Positions 15,771 to 24,852 of a DNA stretch of 36,317 bases are shown in pieces. The stretch lies in contig JAFSRW010000100.1 of assembly GCA_017445925.1 (NCBI GenBank), forward strand, positions 1 through 36,317, given 5' to 3'. Origin of the DNA: Bacteroidaceae bacterium. GTDB lineage: Bacteria; Bacteroidota; Bacteroidia; Bacteroidales; Bacteroidaceae. The translations under genes and the position numbers were made by a program. The notes under the pieces are model-generated. The model was not told the origin of the DNA, ran no database searches, and saw only the letters and a program-made list of their open reading frames with translations. Positions within the stretch are counted from its first letter, which is position 1. Each line of letters begins with the position of its first letter.

Positions 15771-17090
15771 ATGAAAAAGACAATTATACTGATGCTGGCA
15801 CTCCTCATGGCAACCAGCATGTCTGCCCAGCTAATAAAGGTTTATCTCAATGCAGGACATGGGAGTTGGGGACCCAATGACCGTCCGATGCCGACAATAC
15901 CATATCCCATGCTTCCGGAAACAGGCCGCCCCGATACCTGTGGCTTTTATGAGAGCAATACAAATCTGTGGAAAACATTGGAATGCGGCACCAGATTGAA
16001 GAGAAACGGGAACTTCAAGGTAAAGTACTCGCGCACTAAGAACGGCCCATACCCTTATAGAGAAGGAGCATCCAACGAATTCAAATACAACCGCTCGCTA
16101 AGTGAAATCTCTGCAGAGGTAGATACGTGGGGAGCCGACATGTTCCTCTCCATACATTCCAACGCAACCAGCGAAGGCGCACTGGTCAACTATCCGCTGT
16201 TCCTGTATCGCGGGACAGATGCCGAGGACTATGTGGAAAACAGCAAGGCAATGTGCCAGAAGATTTGGCCTCGGCTGACCGAAGCAATGCATGCAGACTT
16301 CGAGCCGATGACCCACTATAAATCTTCTACCAACATTCGCGGCGACATCGACTTCTACCACAGCAGTTGGACCAACGACAAGGGCATCACGGGCTATCTG
16401 GGCGTGCTGCACCACATGGCTCCGGGCTTCCTAAGCGAAGGATTCTTCCACACCTATCAGCCTTCACGCCACCGTGCCTTGAACAAGGACTGGTGCCGTC
16501 AGGAAGGCATCCGCTACTACAGAGGCATTATCGATTATTTTGATGTGAACAACGACAGCTTGGGTTGCATCATGGGGCGGTTGTATGTGAGGGGAGAAAG
16601 TAGCAGCAATCTGGAGCTTTATGCAGCAATCTCCGGTTCGCTCGACGAGTATATGCCTGCAAACGGCGTTACCGTGCGGCTGAAGAACACCGACGGGGAG
16701 ATTGTCGGAATCTACGAGACAGACCAGAATTACAATGGTATCTTCGTCTTCTACGATTTGGCTCCAGGCCGATACTACGTGGAGTTGAAAGGCGAGGGCT
16801 TCAGGACACGTCAGGGTAAGGTTCTCCCAATACAAGTCAAGGCAAAGACCACCGCCTACAAAAGTATCTATATGATTCCCGGCACCAGTACGCCCTTCGA
16901 TGATGAAACGGATGGACTCACCCCCCGTCTCGGCGATGAAACTGAAAGCTCACAGTTAAAAGCTCACAGTTATATCTATGACCTCAGCGGACGCAAAATC
17001 AGTGCGGAAGCAAATTCTTCGTTCTTTAATCTTCACTCTCCTATTAAGAGGGGTATCTACATTCAGAACGGAAAGAAGATAGTCAGGTAG
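15771..17090 (+). CDS. Secreted N-acetylmuramoyl-L-alanine amidase with C-terminal sorting tail
   Basis: The 439-residue protein has a signal peptide (ends MSAQ), then an amidase_3 domain with the zinc ligands in LNAGHGSW (His30), FYESN (Glu61) and LSIHSNA (His129) and a later catalytic-type Glu in GFLSEGF. A carboxypeptidase-regulatory-like beta domain follows (about 285-365). It ends with a T9SS-like tail (YIYDLSGRKI ... GIYIQNGKKIVR). It should cleave the peptide stem of peptidoglycan, outside the cell or at the surface. The tail and the linker before it carry repeat tracts (16945-17041). The domain calls are clear; T9SS export is inferred from the tail. Confidence 0.88.
   Translation: MKKTIILMLALLMATSMSAQLIKVYLNAGHGSWGPNDRPMPTIPYPMLPETGRPDTCGFYESNTNLWKTLECGTRLKRNGNFKVKYSRTKNGPYPYREGASNEFKYNRSLSEISAEVDTWGADMFLSIHSNATSEGALVNYPLFLYRGTDAEDYVENSKAMCQKIWPRLTEAMHADFEPMTHYKSSTNIRGDIDFYHSSWTNDKGITGYLGVLHHMAPGFLSEGFFHTYQPSRHRALNKDWCRQEGIRYYRGIIDYFDVNNDSLGCIMGRLYVRGESSSNLELYAAISGSLDEYMPANGVTVRLKNTDGEIVGIYETDQNYNGIFVFYDLAPGRYYVELKGEGFRTRQGKVLPIQVKAKTTAYKSIYMIPGTSTPFDDETDGLTPRLGDETESSQLKAHSYIYDLSGRKISAEANSSFFNLHSPIKRGIYIQNGKKIVR
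16945..17041. repeat. Repeat tracts inside the amidase gene
   Basis: AGCTCACAGTTA occurs twice 14 bp apart (two heptads, 16945-16973), and an ATTCTTC-type heptad tract lies at 17011-17041. Both are in frame and code for the linker and the middle of the sorting tail (NSSFFNLHSPIKR), where related tails are shorter. Confidence 0.7.
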
Positions 17091-17132
17091 TCCAGAAAAA
17101 CTCTGCAGCAAACTTTTTAACTATAAACGATA

Positions 17133-18635
17133 ATGAAGATAATTCTGACAACTATATGTGTGATGCTGGCCGCGGTGAGTATGGCTGCCTATGGTAAAAA
17201 CTCGCTTGTTCCCAGTAAGCCTTCTGCCGTTCCCGACTATTTCTCCACTTGGAACATTCAGGGCTATGTGGTGAACTATGACGGACCTGCTACAGCCCGT
17301 GTGATGACAGAACAATACATGTTTGGCGAAGGGCCTCTGGAGGGTTGGGCAACCTTCTTTCCCGACTTTCGCGAAGATCTTATCTTCCTGATGGATGACT
17401 CGTGGGACCTTCCTGTCAACGAACATCGCAGCGAATTCATGGGAGAAGCAAGGTTGGACACAGAACGCTTCCCCAGTTGCAAGGGTAACTTAAGGAAACT
17501 GGTGCGGATGACGAAGAAAGCCGGTTGGAAAGGTCTTGGCGGATGGATTTGTGCGCAGGAAGCAAGCGCAGCACCAGATGCTTCGGATCCAAAAGCCTAT
17601 TGGATAGCACGTTTAAAGGAAAATCACCGTGCCGGCATGGCATATTGGAAAGTGGATTATGGTCGTCAGGAGAAGAACCAAGCGTGGCGTGAGCAATTGA
17701 CTCAGTTGGGACGGAAGTACGCTCCTGGGATGCCGATTGAGCATGCTTACACCTATCCCGTCATAGAGAAGAGTGATGTATTCCGTACCTATGATGTCGA
17801 GGTCGTTACCGCTGTACCCGTCACCCTCCAACGTGTTACCCGCCTGCTGAAATACAAGACCGAACCGGGCAATTTAGGACTCATCAACTGCGAGGATGAA
17901 CCGTTGATAGCAGTCGGATTAGGATTCGTCATCGGTGTCATGCGTCATCCCATCAATAAACCCTTACCTAATGGACTCTCCGACCATGTTTTCCCTGTGG
18001 CAGGCCGCAATCTGAAAGCCCGACAGGATGAAGTGAACCGTGCATTGAAGTGGCACCGTCTGGCTGCGCCCTTCGCTGTCAACGACGATGCCCATTTCTC
18101 TGAGCAGCTACTCACAGACGTGTGGTGTTTGGGCGAGCGTGAGACGTGGGTGCCAAATCATCATGCAGGTGATACATTGCGAGAATCAGCACATGCCGTC
18201 ATCAGCCGCTGTATGCCGCTGCCTGAGGTACATACAGAAGGAGGCCCTTCGCCATACGTTCTGGCATCGCGTTACCCCAATGGTGCCGTCTGTGTAGCAA
18301 CCGTAGAGCGCCTGTTATTAGAGGAACATACGTGGGCTATTCCACGTGCTGATATAACCCTTCAGATGGACGATGCCAAAGGTCCCGTCGGCATCTTCGG
18401 CCTCTATCGCTCCCTGAAACTATGTTATGAGAAGCCCCTGCCAGCAAATGCACGTATTTGGGCACAAGACCTGATAGGCAAACAACCGGTAGATATAACA
18501 TCCGAGGTAAACATCATTGGTAATACCATCACTCTTCCCGGTTCACTCTTAGAGCGCATTGGCACTCAGGCAAAGCACCCAGGCGATGAATCAGCCCCAG
18601 GATTGGTGGTGGTGGCGGATGAAAGAAAAAGATAA
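17133..18635 (+). CDS. Secreted TIM-barrel hydrolase, likely glycoside hydrolase (clan D-like)
   Basis: The 500-residue protein has a signal peptide (about 1-21) and a predicted (beta/alpha)8 barrel. MDDSWDLP (Asp88, Asp89), GWKGLGGWIC and YWKVDYGRQE (Asp175) resemble the strand motifs of alpha-galactosidase-like clan D enzymes, where the Asp of K-x-D is the nucleophile. A C-terminal beta domain follows from about residue 365. I cannot place it in a numbered family. It stands alone 43 bp after the amidase and 121 bp ahead of the L-galactose-type operon, so it could release that sugar from glycans; this is an inference. Confidence 0.6.
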   Translation: MKIILTTICVMLAAVSMAAYGKNSLVPSKPSAVPDYFSTWNIQGYVVNYDGPATARVMTEQYMFGEGPLEGWATFFPDFREDLIFLMDDSWDLPVNEHRSEFMGEARLDTERFPSCKGNLRKLVRMTKKAGWKGLGGWICAQEASAAPDASDPKAYWIARLKENHRAGMAYWKVDYGRQEKNQAWREQLTQLGRKYAPGMPIEHAYTYPVIEKSDVFRTYDVEVVTAVPVTLQRVTRLLKYKTEPGNLGLINCEDEPLIAVGLGFVIGVMRHPINKPLPNGLSDHVFPVAGRNLKARQDEVNRALKWHRLAAPFAVNDDAHFSEQLLTDVWCLGERETWVPNHHAGDTLRESAHAVISRCMPLPEVHTEGGPSPYVLASRYPNGAVCVATVERLLLEEHTWAIPRADITLQMDDAKGPVGIFGLYRSLKLCYEKPLPANARIWAQDLIGKQPVDITSEVNIIGNTITLPGSLLERIGTQAKHPGDESAPGLVVVADERKR

Positions 18636-18660
18636 TCTATCCACACTTGTGCTGAGGTAC

Positions 18661-18718
18661 TTCCGTACGGAAAATTTTCAAATATATTTTGTTTTTCCAT
18701 CACATATTCGTACCTTTG
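18661..18718 (+). promoter_or_regulatory. Promoter of the sugar operon with palindromic site
   Basis: TTTG (18688-18691), a 19-nt spacer and TACCTTTG (18711-18718) form a canonical Bacteroidetes promoter 38 bp ahead of the aldo/keto reductase. A perfect 12-bp palindrome, TTCCGTACGGAA (18661-18672), lies just upstream and could bind an activator or repressor. No regulator gene is in the locus. Confidence 0.75.
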
Positions 18719-18755
18719 TCATCACAATCAGAAACTAACAACTTTAAACTACCAA

Positions 18756-19703
18756 ATGGAATACCGAAAACTTGGAAAAACAGGCTTGCAGGTTTCTGCG
18801 CTGAGCTTTGGCGCCTCATCGCTGGGCGGGGTCTTTCACACAATAGACGAAGGACGGGCCGTTGAAACAGTCGGCGTAGCCCTCGAAGGGGGTATGAACC
18901 TGATTGATGTGTCGCCCTACTACGGCCATTATAAGGCTGAGACGGTGCTGGGCAAAGCGCTCAGGCAGTTGCCTCGCGATAAATACATCCTCTCTACTAA
19001 GGTGGGACGCTATGGCAAGGACGGCGTGAACACCTGGGACTATAGCGGCAAGCGGGCACAGGAAAGCGTTTATGAAAGCATGGACCGACTGGGCGTGGAG
19101 CACATCGACCTGATACACGTTCACGACATCGAGTTTCAGGCTTCACTCCCCGGTGGTTTGCAGAAGGTCGTGGATGAGACACTGCCGGCACTCGTGGAAC
19201 TAAAGCAGAAGGGCATCGTGAGCCACGTAGGCATCACCGACCTACAAATTCCCAACCTGCGCTGGGTCATCGACCACAGCCCCGAAGGTACCGTAGAGAC
19301 CGTATTGAACTTCTGCCATTATTGCCTGAACGATGATGCGCTGACAGATAATCTGGATTACTTCGAGAGTCACGGCATAGGTCTTATCAACGCCTCGCCG
19401 CTTAGCATGGGACTGCTCAGCATGCGCGGTGTGCCCGACTGGCATCCGGCACCCAAACCCTTGGTTGAGGCTTGCCATCGTGCTGCCGAACATTGTGCTG
19501 CCAAAGGCTATCCCATCGAGAAGCTGGCCATGCAGTTCTCGGTGAGCAATCCCCGTGTTCCCTCTACCCTCTTCTCATCGGCCAACCCCGACAACGTTCG
19601 CCGCAACCTGCAGTACATTGCAGATCCCATAGACTGGCAGTTGGTAAAAGAGGTACAAGAAATCATTGGTGACCAAAAGAGAGTAACGTGGAAAAACTCT
19701 TGA
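18756..19703 (+). CDS. Aldo/keto reductase, probable L-galactose (L-fucose) 1-dehydrogenase
   Basis: The 315-residue protein is an aldo/keto reductase with the catalytic tetrad visible: Asp51 and Tyr56 (IDVSPYYG), Lys82 (STKVG) and His121 (LIHVHD). The opening MEYRKLGKTGLQVSALSFGA is typical of the L-galactose/L-fucose dehydrogenase branch. It would oxidise the free sugar to the lactone using NAD(P). The next gene is a matching lactonase, and the dehydrogenase for the resulting aldonate is downstream. A similar gene set was described for L-galactose use in Bacteroides vulgatus. First gene behind the promoter at 18688-18718. Confidence 0.85.
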   Translation: MEYRKLGKTGLQVSALSFGASSLGGVFHTIDEGRAVETVGVALEGGMNLIDVSPYYGHYKAETVLGKALRQLPRDKYILSTKVGRYGKDGVNTWDYSGKRAQESVYESMDRLGVEHIDLIHVHDIEFQASLPGGLQKVVDETLPALVELKQKGIVSHVGITDLQIPNLRWVIDHSPEGTVETVLNFCHYCLNDDALTDNLDYFESHGIGLINASPLSMGLLSMRGVPDWHPAPKPLVEACHRAAEHCAAKGYPIEKLAMQFSVSNPRVPSTLFSSANPDNVRRNLQYIADPIDWQLVKEVQEIIGDQKRVTWKNS

Positions 19704-19726
19704 TAATTCATAATTCATAATTCACA
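19704..19726. repeat. ATAATTC heptad tract
   Basis: Three tandem ATAATTC-type heptads make up the whole gap between the reductase and lactonase genes, placed where the ribosome would load for the lactonase. Confidence 0.75.
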
Positions 19727-20632
19727 ATGATAATAATTGATGCGCACTCTCACTTGTGGTTGAAGCAGGATACTGTGGTGGATGGGTGCCCCATCCGCAC
19801 GCTCCAGCCGAATGGTAGCCGCTCTGAATTCTTTGGCGAAGAGCGCCAGATGTTGCCCCCCTTCATGATTGACGGAAGGAATACCGCCGAGGTATTTCTC
19901 TCTAATATGGACTACGCCCAGGTGGCTGCTGCCGTTGTGGTGCAGGAAGTCATCGACGGCAACCAGAACGCCTATCTCACCGAGGTGCAGGCCACGTACC
20001 CCGACCGCTTCTTCTGCATGGGTATGGCCTGGACGCTGGAGGAAGCTAAAGCAGTACAGAAGGCCGGCCTGCGCGGCATCGCCTTCCCTGGGCACCGCAT
20101 GAAGGAATCGCTGCACACGCTTATGCCCATCTTTAAGTTTATGGAGGAGGAGGGCATGGTGCTGTCGATGTGCTTAGGCGAAGACCCTCGTCAGATAGCT
20201 GAAATGGCTGAAGTAATCCAGGAATGCCCCAAGTTGAAGGTTGCTATCGGGCACTTCGGAATGGTTACCACACCAGCTTTCGAAAGTCAGGTAAAACTGG
20301 CTTTAGAGGGTCCCAACGTGATGATAGAGAGCGGAGGTATCACATGGCTCTATAATGCCGAGTTCTATCCCTACCGTTCTGCCGTGCGCAGCATTCGTCA
20401 GGCTGCTGACTGGGTGGGTATCGACCGTCTGATGTGGGGCAGCGACTACCCTCGCACCATCACCGCCATCACCTACCGCATGAGCTACGATTTCCTAACC
20501 AAGGTTCCCGTCGCGTCAGCGTCGGGTCTTACCCCCGAAGAGCAGGCGGCCTTCTTAGGCCAGAACGCCCAGCGCTTCTATGGCTTCAAGAACCTGCCGG
20601 ATTTACCTTATATAAAGAATATGAGTGAATAA
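19727..20632 (+). CDS. COG3618-type amidohydrolase, probable L-galactono/L-fuconolactonase
   Basis: The 301-residue protein opens MIIIDAHSHLW, with the metal-binding His-x-His (His7, His9), and has the later motifs AIGHFGM and LMWGSDYPR (Asp ligand). This is the amidohydrolase_2 branch that includes L-fuconolactonases and the L-galactonolactonase of Bacteroides. It would hydrolyse the lactone made by the preceding dehydrogenase to the free acid. It ends 12 bp ahead of fucI. Confidence in the family is high; the sugar specificity rests on gene context. Confidence 0.85.
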   Translation: MIIIDAHSHLWLKQDTVVDGCPIRTLQPNGSRSEFFGEERQMLPPFMIDGRNTAEVFLSNMDYAQVAAAVVVQEVIDGNQNAYLTEVQATYPDRFFCMGMAWTLEEAKAVQKAGLRGIAFPGHRMKESLHTLMPIFKFMEEEGMVLSMCLGEDPRQIAEMAEVIQECPKLKVAIGHFGMVTTPAFESQVKLALEGPNVMIESGGITWLYNAEFYPYRSAVRSIRQAADWVGIDRLMWGSDYPRTITAITYRMSYDFLTKVPVASASGLTPEEQAAFLGQNAQRFYGFKNLPDLPYIKNMSE

Positions 20633-20644
20633 AACTACAATATC

Positions 20645-22462
20645 ATGAAATATCCCAAAATCGGTATTCGTCCGACTATCGATGGTCGCCAGGGTGGCGT
20701 CCGAGAGAGTCTCGAAGAGAAAACAATGGCGCTGGCTAAGGCTGTTGCCGAGTTGATAACCAAGAACCTGCGCAACGGCGACGGTTCGCCCGTGGAGTGT
20801 GTGATTGCAGATACTACCATCGGTCGTGTTGCCGAGAGTGCTGCCTGTGCCGAGAATTTCGAGCGTGAGGGTGTGGGCTCTACCATCACCGTCACATCGT
20901 GCTGGTGCTACGGTTCTGAGACAATGGACATGAATCCGCATTACCCCAAAGCTGTATGGGGCTTCAACGGCACAGAGCGTCCGGGTGCTGTCTATCTGGC
21001 TGCCGTACTTGCCGCACATGCCCAGAAGGGTCTGCCCGCCTTCGGTATCTACGGGCACGATGTGCAGGATATCAACGACAATACCATTCCTTCCGATGTG
21101 GCAGAAAAGATTCTGCGTTTTGCCCGTGCTGCACAGGCTGTGGCTACCATGAAGGGCAAGAGCTACCTGTCGATGGGTAACACCTGTATGGGTATTGCCG
21201 GATCCATCGTGGATGCCGACTTCCTGCAGCATTATCTGGGAATGCGTACTGAATATGTTTCGCTGGTGGAGATTCTGCGCCGTGTCGATTTCAATATCTT
21301 CGACCCCGAGGAGTTTAAGAAGGCGATGGCTTGGGTAGAGAAATACTGCAAGCCGCAGGAAGGACACGACTACAACGAGGACCGTCCTCTCTTCCCCGGC
21401 ACACCCATGACTACCTTCAACGGTAAGGGCAAAGGCAAGAACCGCGAGGAGAAGGATGCCGACTGGGAGTTTACCGTCAAGACTATGATGATTATACGCG
21501 ACCTGATGCACGGCAATCCGCGCCTGCAGAAGATGGGTTACAAAGAAGAGGCCCTCGGTCATAATGCCCTCTTCGGCGGTGTGCAAGGTCAGCGCCAGTG
21601 GACCGATTACAAACCTAACTTCGACTTCCCTGAGTCGATGCTCTGCACCAGTTTCGACTGGAACGGCACCCGCGAGGCTGATGTCTTGGCTACGGAAAAC
21701 GACTTCCTCAACGGTCTGTCGATGCTCTTCGGTCACCTGCTCACCAACCGCGGCGTGATGTTCTCGGATATCCGTACCTACTGGAGCCCCGAAGCTGTGG
21801 AACGTGTGGCAGGTAAGAAACCCGAGGGGCAGGCCGCAGGCGGTTTCATACATCTTATTAATAGCGGTGCCACTACCCTCGATGCTACGGGTGCTATGAC
21901 GGCAGCAGACGGAAGGCCCACGATGAAGGAGCCTTGGAATATCACCGATGCCGATGTGGAAGCATGTCTTAAGGCCACCAGCTGGATGCCTGCCGACCGC
22001 GATTATTTCCGTGGCGGCGGTTACAGTTCGCACTTCGTCACCAAGGGCGGAATGCCCATGACCATGATGCGCGTAAATCGCGTAGCAGGCCTTGGCCCCG
22101 TACTGCAATTAGCTGAAGGATGGACGGTGGAACTCGACCCGAAGACCCACGACATACTAGATAAGCGCACCGACCCCACTTGGCCCACCACATGGTTTGT
22201 TCCTCGCCTCGACCCCTCGAAGGACTGCTTCAAGGATGTCTATAGCGTCATGAACTGCTGGGGAGCCAATCACGGCGCCATTGCTTACGGACATATCGGT
22301 GCCGACCTGATTACCCTCTGCAGCATCCTCCGCATCCCCGTATGTATGCATAATGTAGCAGATGCCGATATCTTCCGTCCCGCCGCATGGAATGCCTTCG
22401 GAATGGACAAGGAAGGTGCCGACTATCGTGCCTGCCAGAATTTCGGACCAATCTATAAGTGA
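20645..22462 (+). CDS. fucI: L-fucose isomerase
   Basis: The 605-residue enzyme aligns by eye with E. coli FucI across its C-terminal half. The catalytic residues are in ATEND (Glu351, E. coli Glu337) and [11 protein letters not shown] (Asp375, E. coli Asp361), with the late histidine in WGANHGA. It converts L-fucose to L-fuculose and, in known enzymes, also acts on related sugars such as D-arabinose. It is unexpected here because no fuculokinase or fuculose-phosphate aldolase follows; the neighbours oxidise rather than isomerise. It may serve L-fucose with genes elsewhere, or isomerise L-galactose. Confidence 0.95.
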   Translation: MKYPKIGIRPTIDGRQGGVRESLEEKTMALAKAVAELITKNLRNGDGSPVECVIADTTIGRVAESAACAENFEREGVGSTITVTSCWCYGSETMDMNPHYPKAVWGFNGTERPGAVYLAAVLAAHAQKGLPAFGIYGHDVQDINDNTIPSDVAEKILRFARAAQAVATMKGKSYLSMGNTCMGIAGSIVDADFLQHYLGMRTEYVSLVEILRRVDFNIFDPEEFKKAMAWVEKYCKPQEGHDYNEDRPLFPGTPMTTFNGKGKGKNREEKDADWEFTVKTMMIIRDLMHGNPRLQKMGYKEEALGHNALFGGVQGQRQWTDYKPNFDFPESMLCTSFDWNGTREADVLATENDFLNGLSMLFGHLLTNRGVMFSDIRTYWSPEAVERVAGKKPEGQAAGGFIHLINSGATTLDATGAMTAADGRPTMKEPWNITDADVEACLKATSWMPADRDYFRGGGYSSHFVTKGGMPMTMMRVNRVAGLGPVLQLAEGWTVELDPKTHDILDKRTDPTWPTTWFVPRLDPSKDCFKDVYSVMNCWGANHGAIAYGHIGADLITLCSILRIPVCMHNVADADIFRPAAWNAFGMDKEGADYRACQNFGPIYK

Positions 22463-22483
22463 TGTTCAACGAAAACAGCCTCA

Positions 22484-22518
22484 CCCCTAATCCCTAATCC
22501 CTGATCCCTAATCCAATT
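22484..22518. repeat. CCTAATC heptad tract
   Basis: Four to five tandem CCTAATC units lie in the gap between fucI and fucP; the unit is the complement of the GGATTAG family at 15749 and 26257. Confidence 0.8.
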
Positions 22519-22522
22519 TTCA

Positions 22523-23824
22523 ATGAATAAGTCCACTCTTGTTGAGAAGAAATATCTCTTCACTTTTATCCTCATCACCTCGCTCTTTGCGCTGTGGGGC
22601 TTTGCCAACGATCTGACAAACCCCATGGTAGCAGCCTTCCAGACGGTGATGGAGTTATCTGCCGCCAAAGCCTCTATGGTGCAGTTTGCCTTCTACGGCG
22701 GTTATGCCACCATGGCTGTACCAGCGGCGTTGTTTATTCGTAAACATACGTACAAACACGGTGTGCTGCTGGGATTAGCGCTCTATGCCATTGGTGCCTT
22801 CTTGTTTATCCCTGCGGCCCAGTACCAGCAGTTCTCGTTTTTCTGCGTCTCGCTGTATATCCTGACGTTCGGTCTGGCCTTCCTGGAGACAACGGCCAAT
22901 CCGTTTATTCTCTCACTGGGCGAAAAGGAAACCTCCACACGCCGACTGAATCTGGCACAGGCCTTCAACCCCGTTGGTTCACTTTCGGGAATGGCTGTGG
23001 CTTCGTTTATCGTGTTGCCGCAATTGCTTTCCGATAAGCGCGATGCTGCCGGACAAATAATCTTCGGTTCGCTTTCCGAAGCAGAGAAGGCTGATATCCG
23101 TCTGCACGACCTTGCCGTCATTCGCGACCCCTACGTGGCCATCGGACTGGTCGTTGTGGTGATGCTTATCATCATCGCCCTAACCAAGATGCCGCGCTTG
23201 GCTGGTGAAGGACAAAAGTTGCACCCCAAGCATACACTCAACCGCCTTTGGCACAACACCATCTATCGTGAGGGCGTATTGGCTCAGGTCTTCTATGTGG
23301 CTGCACAGATTATGTGCTGGACGTTCATCATCCAATATGCCGATCGTCTGGGTATCAATAAGGCTACGGCGCAGGTATTTAATATTGTGGCTATGTCGCT
23401 GAACCTCAGCGGTCGCTTCATAGGCACCTTCATCATGCGCTATGTTAATACCCGCCGCCTGCTGATGATCTTCGGCATTTGTGCCTCCATCTGCACCCTC
23501 GGCGCTATCTGCATTGACGGTCGAATGGGCCTCTACTCGTTGGTATGCATCAGCCTCTTCATGTCCATCATGTTCCCTACCATCTATGGTGTAGCGCTGG
23601 AGAATGTCGATGCCGAAGACACCTCTCTCGGTGCCGCCTTCCTGGTGATGGCCATCGTAGGCGGTGCGCTGATGCCCCCGCTGCAGGGCATGATTATCGA
23701 CTTAGGCAGCGTGGCCGGATGGCCTGCCGTAAACGCTTCGTTCTGCCTGCCCCTGATTTGCTTCATCTTCGTAGCCCTTTACGGCTACCGTACACATAAG
23801 GCTTTAATAAAAAATAACATATGA
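22523..23824 (+). CDS. fucP: L-fucose/L-galactose:H+ symporter (FucP-type MFS)
   Basis: The 433-residue protein has about 12 hydrophobic segments and the FucP hallmarks: GFANDLTNP with Asp30 and LAFLETTANPF with Glu122, matching the proton- and sugar-linked Asp46 and Glu135 of E. coli FucP. E. coli FucP carries L-fucose, L-galactose and D-arabinose, so the protein fits either proposed substrate. It sits in the inner membrane. Its stop overlaps the start of the next gene (ATGA), which couples it to the dehydrogenase. Confidence 0.92.
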   Translation: MNKSTLVEKKYLFTFILITSLFALWGFANDLTNPMVAAFQTVMELSAAKASMVQFAFYGGYATMAVPAALFIRKHTYKHGVLLGLALYAIGAFLFIPAAQYQQFSFFCVSLYILTFGLAFLETTANPFILSLGEKETSTRRLNLAQAFNPVGSLSGMAVASFIVLPQLLSDKRDAAGQIIFGSLSEAEKADIRLHDLAVIRDPYVAIGLVVVVMLIIIALTKMPRLAGEGQKLHPKHTLNRLWHNTIYREGVLAQVFYVAAQIMCWTFIIQYADRLGINKATAQVFNIVAMSLNLSGRFIGTFIMRYVNTRRLLMIFGICASICTLGAICIDGRMGLYSLVCISLFMSIMFPTIYGVALENVDAEDTSLGAAFLVMAIVGGALMPPLQGMIIDLGSVAGWPAVNASFCLPLICFIFVALYGYRTHKALIKNNI

Positions 23825-24840
23825 AAGCATTACAGATTTCTGATACTCATCTGCTGGAAGTCATCGAACTTCCTACGCCACAGCCCGCAGCCGGCGAGGT
23901 GCTGCTGCGCATTAATTACGTCGGCTTTTGCGGTTCCGACCTCAACACCTTCCGCGGTCGTAACGCTATGGCCCTGAAGCCCGTTATCCCTGGGCACGAA
24001 ATCAGCGCCATTATTGAAAAGGTAGGCGCCGACGTGCCCGCCAATCTCCAGGCGGGTCAACTGGTTACCGTCGATCCCTACACAGCCTGTGGCAACTGTC
24101 CGAGCTGCCGCCGCCGTCGTTTCAATGCCTGCCAGCACAACGAGACCTTGGGTGTTCAGCGTCATGGCGCCATGCGCGAGTTCATCAGCGTCCCTTGGCA
24201 GAAGGTGATTCCTGCCGAGGGTTTGGCTCCGCAAGATATTGCCCTTATTGAACCCATGAGTGTGGGCTTCCATGCTGTGGACCGCGGTCAGGTGACAGAC
24301 AGCGATACCGTTCTGGTTATCGGTTGCGGTATGATAGGCGTAGGTGCCATTGTACGCGCCAGTCTGCGTGGTGCAACCGTTATTGCTATGGATTTGGACG
24401 ACGAGAAGTTGGCCCTTGCCCGCCAGTTGGGTGCTTCAGCAACCGTCAATAGCGGCAGCGATGATGTTCATGCCCGTCTGCAGGAACTGACCGCTGGTGC
24501 TGGCCCCGATGTGGTCATCGAGGCCGTAGGCGCTGCTCCTACCTATAATATTACTATCAACGAGGTAGCTTTCACAGGTCGTGTTGTCTGCATCGGTTAC
24601 GCACCCGGTGATGTCACCTTGCCCACGCGATTCTTTGTGCAGAAGGAGTTGGATATTCGCGGCTCGCGCAATGCCCTGCCCGATGATTTCCGTGCCGTCA
24701 TCCGCTATCTGCGTCGTGGCACCTGTCCCACCGCCAGCCTTATCTCCGGCATTGTTGCTCCCGAAGCAGCTGCCCAAGCTATGGCCGAATGGGATGCCGC
24801 CCCAGGCAAAGTTTTCAGAATCCTTGTAAAATTCTCATAA
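23821..24840 (+). CDS. lgoD: Zinc-dependent dehydrogenase, probable L-galactonate 5-dehydrogenase
   Basis: The 339-residue medium-chain dehydrogenase has the catalytic zinc ligands Cys37 (GFCGSD) and His59-Glu60 (PGHE), four structural-zinc cysteines (Cys90, 93, 96, 104) and a Rossmann motif (VIGCGMIGVGA). Sequence and size resemble E. coli LgoD, which oxidises L-galactonate to D-tagaturonate, and the next genes use exactly that product. Other polyol or threonine dehydrogenases share the fold, so the symbol rests partly on context. It is translationally coupled to fucP. Confidence 0.8.
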   Translation: MKALQISDTHLLEVIELPTPQPAAGEVLLRINYVGFCGSDLNTFRGRNAMALKPVIPGHEISAIIEKVGADVPANLQAGQLVTVDPYTACGNCPSCRRRRFNACQHNETLGVQRHGAMREFISVPWQKVIPAEGLAPQDIALIEPMSVGFHAVDRGQVTDSDTVLVIGCGMIGVGAIVRASLRGATVIAMDLDDEKLALARQLGASATVNSGSDDVHARLQELTAGAGPDVVIEAVGAAPTYNITINEVAFTGRVVCIGYAPGDVTLPTRFFVQKELDIRGSRNALPDDFRAVIRYLRRGTCPTASLISGIVAPEAAAQAMAEWDAAPGKVFRILVKFS

Positions 24841-24852
24841 AACCAGCAGAAT

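Noticed and set aside
20603-22108. 501-codon minus-strand frame opposite fucI
   Set aside because: The plus strand is an unmistakable L-fucose isomerase; the antisense frame has no recognisable domain.
18756-22462. Classical L-fucose pathway (isomerase, kinase, aldolase)
   Set aside because: Only the isomerase is present; the neighbouring genes are oxidative and end with altronate dehydration.
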